Source: Perkinsus chesapeaki (Eukaryota > Perkinsozoa > Perkinsida > Perkinsidae). From it: DNA of 52,419 nucleotides. How positions within the stretch are numbered: the first letter of the stretch is position 1; every line of letters starts with the position of its first letter. The notes beneath the pieces were generated by a model. It saw nothing but the letters and a program-made list of their open reading frames with translations. It was not told the DNA's origin and made no database searches. The translations under genes were made by a program, and so were the position numbers. Positions 1 to 9,500 of the stretch are shown here, one piece after another. The stretch lies in assembly GCA_013115145.1 (NCBI GenBank), contig JAAPAO010000212.1, positions 1 through 52,419 on the forward strand, read 5' to 3'.

Positions 1-929
1 TAGGCACACCATCGTCTGCCAGGTACACCGCCGGCGCGTCCCTACCTCCCAGTCCCCGCAGTCAGAGGTTTCATGCACTTGGGCTAATGAGAGTAACTTA
101 ATGTTATGTCGACTCATATCCATCATCAATCATATGAGCACGACATAGCTCGCTTAACTTCACTTAGAACTCAACAATCATTATCATCTTCTTTCAACTC
201 CATCAATCACAAGATTGTTGTGTTAGTGTAGTATTATTATTGACAAAATCAATAAAAAGGATGAACTCAAGTGTTCGAACACTACATGCACCGATACCCG
301 AGAGATCATATCTCGTACATCCTGGTGAGGTCTCCTCGTAACATCATCACACAAGAGTTCCACTCTGTCCACGTAGTGAGTTTTATACCAAACCAACCAG
401 GAGGGACTTACCCAAGCCTGACCCAGACCTTGCTCGCCCCGAAACCTATCGTTCTCTTAGCTGCTTTCGAAATCACAACTTCACTGAATTAGTGACACTA
501 ACATTAAGGTCGATAACTCTGACATGTTTCTAAGTGATAAAATTGTTGGGACAGGACAAGGAACCGACTCCGGCTCGAACTTTACCTCCAAGCACCCGTG
601 CTTTCCAAAACCATTTCTTCACCCGCGATGACTCACTTTCTTTGGAGGGATTCATCATAGTATCCAAGCTTGAAGCTTGGTATCAAATCTCCAAGTAGGT
701 TGCTCTCTAATTCCTTGTTATTAGAGCCTTATATCGAGTAAATCTCTATCCGACTGATACTGACTACTTTCGGTGGCACGAGGCCGTCGAGGTTCGTTCC
801 TCACCCACCAAACAAGCCGAATACTCAAACTCAAATACTCTACGCGTTAACACAGTCACCTAGCTAAGGGACATAAGAATACGTCATATGATGGTTTAAT
901 GAAAATTATTATCACACAGTCACAAAAAA
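1..929. other. No recognised gene
   Basis: This is the 3' flank of the malate dehydrogenase gene. Only short ORFs without recognisable domains occur, for example one at 271-492 that begins with GTG. I see no repeat or RNA gene here. Confidence 0.5.
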
Positions 930-1880
930 TTAGCTGCTGGCAAAGTTGATGCCATTCTGAATATCACCCTTCAGCTTCTTCCTCACCTCCACTAGACGCT
1001 TCTGCTCATATGGAGTGAGACGTTCCAGTGGGTGAACTCGGGAGACGCCTTCCGGGCCAAAGTCGCATCTATACGAGAAATACGACACATCCTCATTTGG
1101 CTCGTTGATATAAGCACAAGCAGCCGTAATTTGGCCACGCTGACCACGAATGACAACATCAACGAACTTGGCCGCGGCATACGCCATTGAAAGGGTGGCG
1201 GAGCCCGCGCCGTTCTTGGCCTCGACGACCTCAGTCCCGGCATTCTGGATACGCTTGTCGAGCTCCTCGATGACAGCCTGGTTCAGCTTGACCTCGGGCC
1301 TGGCCTGGGAGAAGAGAGTCATGATAGTCTCACCGGCGTGGCCACCAATGACGGGTACATCCATGTGCTCCACATCCATACCAGTCTTCTCGCCAACAAA
1401 GGTATTGGCACGAGTAATATCAAGCTGAGTAACGCCGAGGATCTTCTTGGGGTCGAAAACACCGGCCTTCTTGTAGATCTCGGCGGCAATGGGCACCGTC
1501 GAATTCACCGGGTTAGACACGATACAGAGAGTTGCCTTGGGGGCGTACTTGGCAGCCGCAGTCGCCAACCCGCGAACGATACCAGCGTTAATCTTGAAAA
1601 GGTCATCCCTGGTCATACCAGGTTTGCGAGGCACGCCGGCGGTCATGACGATAATGTTGGCACCGGTCAAAGCGGCCTCGAGCTCGTCATCTCCAGCGTA
1701 GCCAGTGACTTTCGCAGGAGTGTTGATGTGGCTAATATCAGCGGCCACCCCAGCACAGGGAACCATAGCTTGCTTGATGTCATACAAAGCAAGGTTAGTG
1801 ATCATAGGGTTGAGCTTGAGAAGCATGGATAGTGGCTGACCGATACCACCGGAAGCACCGAGGAGAGTTACTTTGGTCAT
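930..1880 (-). CDS. Malate dehydrogenase, mitochondrial/glyoxysomal type
   Basis: NAD-dependent malate dehydrogenase interconverts malate and oxaloacetate. The 316-aa frame starts at ATG 1880 (MTKVTLLGASGGIGQPLSML). An upstream in-frame ATG at 1898 adds six residues, MFSCSS, too short to be a clear transit peptide. Seen in the protein: the N-terminal NAD-binding glycine motif GASGGIGQP; the substrate-binding VPRKPGMTRDDLF loop; the LDITRANTFV segment with its substrate arginine; and the IGGHAGETIM motif with the catalytic histidine. Length and motif order match the 310-340 aa bacterial/mitochondrial family rather than the cytosolic-type family. The frame is uninterrupted, which is unusual here because nearly every neighbour is split by introns. 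The cellular location cannot be decided from this sequence; an upstream exon carrying a targeting signal cannot be excluded. Confidence 0.95.
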   Translation of the reverse strand: MTKVTLLGASGGIGQPLSMLLKLNPMITNLALYDIKQAMVPCAGVAADISHINTPAKVTGYAGDDELEAALTGANIIVMTAGVPRKPGMTRDDLFKINAGIVRGLATAAAKYAPKATLCIVSNPVNSTVPIAAEIYKKAGVFDPKKILGVTQLDITRANTFVGEKTGMDVEHMDVPVIGGHAGETIMTLFSQARPEVKLNQAVIEELDKRIQNAGTEVVEAKNGAGSATLSMAYAAAKFVDVVIRGQRGQITAACAYINEPNEDVSYFSYRCDFGPEGVSRVHPLERLTPYEQKRLVEVRKKLKGDIQNGINFASS

Positions 1881-2340
1881 GCTGGAACAGGAAAACAAAT
1901 AACTGGAGACACCGCGGGAAACGCCAAGTCGAGAGACGGACAGATTTCACCGCGAACGCCCAAGACGAGACGGTTCATAGCACCACATGAGTAACTTGGA
2001 GACGCAATTGAAATCTCTACATTGCAAGGTTTCACTAAGGCGAGCACGAGTGATAGTGAAACCGACGAAGGATGCTTCCTCGGGCGAGCGAAAGTACCCT
2101 GAACATGCCGTGCTAGGCGCGGGTGTGCTTGTCCGACGGGTCAATGGACTGGGGTCATATAGGGCGGTCCTCGGATGGGCCTATCTCCGTGTGGGACGAG
2201 CCGCTCCAAAAACCGAATACTCGGTTAAAAACGGCTTATGGTTCAAGCGTGCAATTTCCTAATGAAAAGATGCTTCCGATTCTGGCAGCGCAAAAGAGAC
2301 GCATTGACAACGCAACACCAACGAGGAGACACGAAATCTT
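1881..2340. other. 5' flank of malate dehydrogenase
   Basis: This 460-bp gap lies between the minus-strand stop of the 243-aa gene at 2341 and the start of MDH. It should hold the MDH promoter or 5' leader. No TATA-like or repeat signal is convincing, and the short plus-strand ORFs have no recognisable content. Confidence 0.4.
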
Positions 2341-3447
2341 TCATGACCATCCAATAGTATCCTCCAGCTCGCTAACCTTTCGCGCCACATCATCAGCGAT
2401 AATCTGAGAAAGCCGCGCAGATGAGGCGAGTCTCCGCCACTTCCCTAACAGATGTGGCTTTGAATTGCGCCTCTAACAACTGAACATCCGCCGCCGTCGC
2501 CGAGACTTCAACAGATGACTCGAAGCGATAATCGGCGATGGTTTCGCGAAGATTCGTTAACAATGGCAGCAGTTCATCTGAAGAGCGACCAGTCAGAGAC
2601 CAGCGGGCTTCGGCTCACCTTTGAATAGCTCCACTTGTTGAGGAAATGAATGGTGGGTTCGCACTCGACCCAGAATTTTCCTGGATTGCTCGTTCTGGGT
2701 CGAAATTACCTGAGCGATTGAAAATTGCCTCACTAAGGGAGAAATAAAGCAAAGAGCTAGGAGAAGACACGGCAGCGTACTGCACGGGCTAAGTCTTGTG
2801 TACCTCAAGGTCGGCCTCAGCCTGAGCGACTCCGAGCTTAAGACCACTTGCAGTTGGAGATACGACTGGTCGAACGCTGTCACGACCCAAACGACGCCTG
2901 CGGAACACAGGTTCTTTGGTTCCGAAGACCAACGCCTTATCCATTAGGCCACGAGACCACGAAAATTGACGCCCGCCACACAATCTAGCGCCTTCACCAT
3001 CAAAACATCCACCATGAATGAAGTAATGGAGTATACTTCCAATGGGGCTCACTTAATCGCTTTTCCTTCTCTGTTTTCTTCACCAGTGGCTTCCTGAGCA
3101 TGTACCCTACTCCTAATCGATCGACCGTTCCGTTCTTCTCCCACAGAGACTGCTCGCCGTTCTGCCACACCTGCCAACACCTCCTCGTACCACCATTTTC
3201 CTCTGCCAAGAGCGTACTTCCGCCCACTATACATTCTCGTAAAACCGACAGTGCCGTGTGGGCCCGTCCGGGGTCTGTACCTCGAGATGCCTGATACCTA
3301 GATGCTCTCATACCGCTCCTTTCTTTGATCGTCCACCTGTCGCGTTATCGGTCTTTCATCGTGCCTACTACGCCCGGCGCTCGCAGTGCTGGCAGTCGGA
3401 GCTCTAGTTTCGTTTCTGACGTATTTTTCTCGTGCAGAGTCCCTCAT
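2341..3447 (-). CDS. Unassigned 243-aa protein, six exons
   Basis: I do not recognise this protein. Exons on minus: 3447-3314, 3274-3053, 2897-2804, 2709-2619, 2577-2450 and 2403-2341. All junctions are GT-AG with matching phase and the total is 732 nt (243 aa plus stop). Introns are 39, 155, 94, 41 and 46 nt. The protein starts MRDSAREKYVRNETR. It has a basic Arg/Ser-rich N-terminal third, a middle segment containing GRGKWWYEEVLAGVAERRAV, and a helical C-terminal half with regularly spaced Leu/Val that could form a coiled coil, ending SELEDTIGWS. Intron 2 ends in a tRNA-like sequence. The gene lies head to tail between VPS53 and MDH on the same strand, 65 bp from the VPS53 stop. No function can be assigned; a coiled-coil adaptor would be a guess. 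Confidence 0.7.
2898..2958 (-). other. tRNA-Arg(UCG)-like 5' portion, incomplete
   Basis: The minus strand reads GGTCTCG, then a D-arm-like GCCTAATGGATAAGGC, then a five-pair anticodon stem TTGGT/ACCAA around loop CTTCGGA (anticodon TCG). No 3' acceptor strand pairing with GGTCTCG follows. The similarity stops at the AG acceptor of intron 2 of the overlapping 243-aa gene. It reads as a tRNA relic forming the 3' end of that intron rather than a working tRNA. Confidence 0.6.
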
Positions 3448-3512
3448 CCCACCACTGTCGAGCTCTCCAACTTATCCGTTGAGGAAACGCAAGATTGCAA
3501 GATGTAGAAACA

Positions 3513-6500
3513 CTAAGGATTGGTATTAGCGACAAATTTAGTCTTCCATTGTTCTCCCAGGTTTTTGAACATTTGTTGCATCTTCGCTGCGACATCTCCG
3601 CTCTCGCCGTCATCCACGACACCCAGCGCCACCGAACCTGCGAAGGATAATCTTTCATTAACTCTATATGGTTGTTTAGCCCTGACATTGTACTATTTTC
3701 ACGGTCATACAATTCTCCATAGTGCGCAAAAAATACTCTCGAGGTTAACAAACCCACCTCCGGCGCCTCCGCTCGAGCTGGTCGTAGAAGTTCCCACAGG
3801 GCCTTGAGTCTCGCTCGACTGTCTACCGCTCTGGCCACTCGGCTGCCCATGAACCGCCCGCGCCGCGTCGACTTGGTTGCGAATATTTCCCCACGCAGTT
3901 GTAAAGACCGAACCTAAGTGGCAAATCTTCATACCGTAACTTCCTCTGATCGTACCGAATTGGCCTGCCGTCATCGGCCCCATGTCTTCTCGTGTCGAGG
4001 CCGGGCCACTGCTAGCACCCACCGAGCCCATGCTCGAGGAACCGTCTCGAGATATCCGCCCGCTTAGCCCACCTCCGTGCTGCATCGATAGTGCTATATG
4101 GAGAGCCTAAAGGTATGTTTTGCGCACTGCTAATAAACTAGGGATTCTGGCTGTTTCTGCTTCCAGTAGTAACATATCTCCTATCATACTCCTCCTCCTC
4201 CCGGCTTACCTCATCGATGGCTTCCTTAGTCGGAGTATCTTCTCTATTCGCGCAAAGTGTTTGTATTATTTCAACTCGCATCGAGTCCTCCCCAGACTGC
4301 TGGACCGACAACGCCCGAAGGACCGCTTGCGGTCTAATAACAAGCATACCAAATAAGCTATGACCAAATCGATCGAGTGATCGATTTTCTTACAATTGCA
4401 TTCTTCGGCACGTAACCGCCGAGTAGGCCTGCATTGCCTGTGATGTGTTCTCGGTTGCCGCCGATGCTCCCTCCACAGGAGACTCCAACAACAGCGTCTG
4501 CAGGCCTCCCGTCAATGTCACCAGTATTTCTACTCTATCGGTAGAATCCACCTATTCAACATCCAAAGGTACCCGGTTCAATCCTCGCCACCTCCACTTA
4601 CTGGTTCTTTTATTCCAGTAAACAACAGCGTGCAATAATCCTCTATTATTTTAGCCATGGCCCCCTCTGCCACCGAACTGTACTGTGGCTCTGTCAAGCC
4701 CTGGGCAGCTTCCCGCAGATTCCCGGTCAAACTTCTGTGCGCCCGGGATGTCTGAAAATGAAGACACTGTTATTACACTGAGATAATAGTAAATATAATC
4801 TCATCGAGTCTGATATCCGCTTCATATACTACAGCCAGATAATAATGTTATTAAATACTTTTACCACTAGAGTTCTCCAGAATGCAAAACTGGACAGAAT
4901 TAAAGTGCCATCTCCAATTTCGGTGTATCAGCGACTATTAACGAAGATTCTGCCAACCAAAAGACTCGGAATCAAAATTTTCACGCAAAAATGGATCTAT
5001 GCGGAATTTCGGGGAACCTTTCTAAAAAAGATGCTTCTATTGATAATAATTTCTGCTGTACTCCTCCGCGGAGTTCGCCACTGTATCAGAATCTCAGCTC
5101 CGAATTCCAATATACGATATCCCGAGCTTCTCAAGGTCTCCTTCCGATAGCAGGAAATCATCTAGAAAATTTTGCAAGTGTTTCAGAAATTTCCCAAAAA
5201 TTTTCCGCGGTAGTTCTAGTATCTGAAATTTTCCGCTTACAACTGCATTAACGTCGGCCGTGTCCGCTGCCGTCCACGGCTTCTGGTCATCCTTGACAAA
5301 TTGAGTTATACGTCGAATGCATTGATCGGCTGCTCTAGTGGATGCTTGCCTGATAAAAAATGCCATAAAATGTAGCAAAAAAGGCGGAGCGAAGCGCCCT
5401 TAGCGAACTACCGGCAATTTTGGTTTCGTATGGAGCTTTTAAGAGCGTTCGGTGTACCGACTACTGGATACATCTAAGCCTCTATTCTGATCTGTTCAAC
5501 TTTCAACATCGGCCGTCGGTCAGTCCATTCCACGATGTGCAGCAACACTTGGGTAATTTGCAGGTAGGCTTTCATGCTACTTTTGCAGTGCACCATCAGT
5601 ATGAAAGATACGCAGGGACGGGGAGGTGAAAAAGAAAGGCGGAGCGAAGCACCATCATCTTACTCAATAGCTTGTGCTTCAACATCAGCGGCTTCCTCCA
5701 TCTGCTTGGCGAAGTTGATTTGAGACTTCAACGGCTCATCGATGGTGTCACTGATGCTTCCAGCCAGCAACGGCAACGTTTGGGTTATATAACTGACATC
5801 AGTGACATCGAGCCTTATTCCCAGTAAAAGAATACAATAACAGTTAACATAAAGTATATGAATAAATTTCCCGAACTTCTGTCATTCATGAAATATTTTT
5901 TCCGAAAGATAGTGTCATGAATATTCTCAGGGAATACAGGTTAACTATTCAAGTCAGGAATTAATCATTTCAATCATCATCGACGACGCTTCACACTGCT
6001 TTGACATAAATTCTTTTGTATCATGTATTTGCTCGTTATTAAGGACCATTTCAATCGACATAAATTCTATGTCCCATAATAAATAAACACCGATTTCCTT
6101 GCTCGCTCAGTGAACCGTTGAAGTTATCGCCGTTTACTTTCCCCACTAACGCTATGTGGACCCCACATATAGAAGAATCTTTTTGTGTGGTTTGGGACAG
6201 CTTTGATGTAGATGAGTTACATGCTTACATGCATGAACCGGCCACGGCATAAATCTGCTCATCACTCGCTGATGCTCGAACTCTGGATGATAAAACCTGA
6301 AAGACATGAATGGCAAGAGAAGAATCCATCACACGTTCACACTGTGGAATCAACAGAGATATACGTTTACAAATAAGCCGCAATGCTGGTATAGATGCAC
6401 GATGTCGCCTGCCTGTATCGGCGGGAAAAATCTTGAAATTTTCCAACTTTTTTCCTCGAGAAAAACGGAAATTTTCTGGATAGAAGCCCTTTTAAGACTG

Positions 6501-9500
6501 CCTAGGAGCACATAAGCTGCAGAGGCTCTTAAAAGGGGGGAGACCTGCTAAAGAACCGAACGTGATTGTACACGACAAGCCTACTTTGTCATTATAACGG
6601 TCAAGGGCCACACGGAAGCTTTTGACACATAAAAGGAACATCGTATTGCTAGTTGAGACACTCTTGCAACTCTTGAACAGCTTCTTCATCTTAGTAAACA
6701 GCTCCACCACTGATTTATAAACAAAGACCGGCTCGGTCTGAGGGCCATCAACAGCAGCAGGAGGAGCTTCCGATGGCACTGGTACCGAGCCTGAACACAA
6801 ACACAAAGTACTAGAGCAGATTTCGGATGGCTTCCCAGTGGCCACTTTCTCCAGGAGGGTACTAGCCCCCCCCCCTGGTTATCTCACGGAATAGCCAATA
6901 GGAGTTCGCGATCAACAGTTGGGCACTATGATCCCCACTTTGAAGATCTAATGAATAACCTTCCGAGATTCCAATGTTCATCGAAGAAATCCCGCGGACA
7001 CCCGAATCGGAGACACCTACGAATCTCCAAGCAAGGAGGATACGGAAAACAATGGAGAGCTATAACGTGCTATGAATTATTTAAATACGGTATACCTACA
7101 ACGGAGGTATACTAAGATCGGTACAACTTTCTTCAGGTCGGAAGATACGATAGATTAAGTTAACTCAGCACACAAATATTCGGGAATGCTATTTCCCGTC
7201 TACAGACCGACTCCAGTCGGGAGCCAAATGTATCTATATAGCCTCTCTTCTATATAACAATTTGGTGGTGGTTAATTTCATGGTGGTTAATAATGGTTTT
7301 TATACAATAGCTAGGAAGGCAGCAGTTGAGAAAGCCACAAGAGGACGGGCACCAGCGGCATGACACTCCACCTTACCCCTTTTAGACCCCATAATTTCAG
7401 GGTCCTCTTTGGCAGCAGCCTCATCAACTTGTGCACATAGTAGAGATTGCTCGTGGTTCACCCAAATGCTCAAGTATCTGAACAGATCAATTAATGCATA
7501 AAACACCTCGGGCGGGGCTCGAACCCACGACCACGGGCTTAAAAGGCACGCGCTCTACCGACTGAGCTACCGAGGCTATTGAAAATACCCCCTGGTCGAA
7601 AAAGAGGAGCTGATCGGTCCAACCATCTTTCCTCGTCACTTACGGTTCAAAACAATTAGACACTATTCCTTTAAACGACACATCTCCTTCTCCTCGACTA
7701 TATCTCTTATCGAGATCGTTCTCCATCTCGATGTTCTTAACGGCAAGTTGGAATAATAAGCTGGGGTCCTCGGTCTAAACAAAACAACAGAGGTAGGCGT
7801 ACAAAGTAAAAATACAAGCCCGCAATAGAGACAAGACATCATCCTACCACACTTGCTATCATAAAACGGAAATGCTCTACACTACTGACGAAATATATCA
7901 CTTCTTACTATCACATGCCATTGCAACAACCTACAAACCGATTTGTCCTCGACGCGAGTCAGGGGCAAGATTGAGCACTCATATTCACGAAGCCGCGTCA
8001 CGTCACAGATTATCCAGGAGGGCATGCATAGGAAGATGAAAGCCACAAGTGCTCTGTAACTCGATAAAGATGCCAACGAGAATGGAATAAAACATAACGA
8101 CACTCATTTGACAGAACACGTCACGAACTCATAGTGCAGTTGGGCGAGTTCTCACGGGGGTGACTTGCGATATAATCAACAGAGAGTCTTCATACAGAGT
8201 TACTTCGCAAATAAAAAATGAGCACCGTAAAACATGCCATATAGCTAGTTCGCATTTTGCAGTATCTTTGCCATTTTTTCAGATATCCGATGACAGGACT
8301 GATGATTTTCGTAGTAATTAGTAATTAAAATAGTTTCGAAAGTATGACCAAGATAACAAATAAATAAACATCACGCTCACAATAGCAATGAAACCCACCT
8401 GTTCTGGCCCAGCAGTGGCAGCAGCCAATATATCTACCAAGTGTTGTCTGGTCAAATGACAGTAATGTAAGCATAATTGTTTATCAACTCTCCACTCTGA
8501 AGGGAAGTATTCTCGGTGCTCAGAGTTGTACCTAATGAAACAACAGCCTGCATCGCTCCGCTAGGGGAAAATTTCCACGAGAAACTGGAAATTTTGTAAA
8601 CAAAAAACGCTTCGCTCCGCCTACTCACTTTCGCAAAGTTCTACTAAGCCAGCCAAATCTTCTCTCGCAATCTTCCAAGGTTGAGTATTGACCATCCGGG
8701 AACGAGAAGAGCTTCTGGTACTCCTTCAGCAGTCTCATGCAATACCTGAAATAAAACCGTTCCCGACCTGGGCGCAAAGCACTATTGACCGAGGGGGAGA
8801 TTTCATGAGGTGCCATCTCATACCGACTTTTCCACACGTCTATTTGAATTGCATAACCCCCCCTCACTTACATGCTAATAACGTCATCTTTAACCTCCTT
8901 TCCTATTGCAGCAGCTGTCTCACACGCTGCCTTAACATCAATTTTATTATCTCCGTCATACCCAGGCGTAAACAACTTGCCCTGATCAACAACAATCGCA
9001 ACCGAACGCCGTCGGATGGATCCTCCAGAGAGATTTCAACCCGAACTATGACCCTACCACTCTCTTTACGAGCTTTACGATTTGTAAAATCGAAGTGGGG
9101 AATATTTTTCTTTGTATTTTCGCGGGAAAATTGTCAGAATTTCACTATTATTTTCCCCCACCCGACTTAAAATGACTTTGTGGAACTACGGAAAAATATT
9201 GAAACTTTCTATTCCCGTCCGCCTCACTTCTATATCCTCCAAACACTCGGCTTTCAGATCTTCCAACAACCTATCTTTGTGATTGAGAAGCTCATCAACC
9301 TAAGATACAAAGCAGCTCAACCATGCATCGCACACTCAGCTAAGATACCTGCGGCAGTTGTGGCCGTAGAGGCTCGAACATCTCCGACAATTCCACGACT
9401 GCTAAGACCAATGGATGGCACTGAAAATGAAAATGAATTACCTCATCGATTGATTAGATACTCTAATGATAGAACTTGAATGTATTATAAACTAACTGTC

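Noticed and set aside
6870-7300. Possible retrotransposon LTR or insertion
   Set aside because: Repeats of GGTGGTTAAT-like words suggested an LTR end, but there is no second LTR, primer-binding site or pol fragment. It is simply VPS53 intron 10 (6791-7376).
7882-8103. Minus ORF in VPS53 intron 8 as an exon
   Set aside because: No acceptor/donor pair keeps phase, and the flanking exons already align without a gap in the family.
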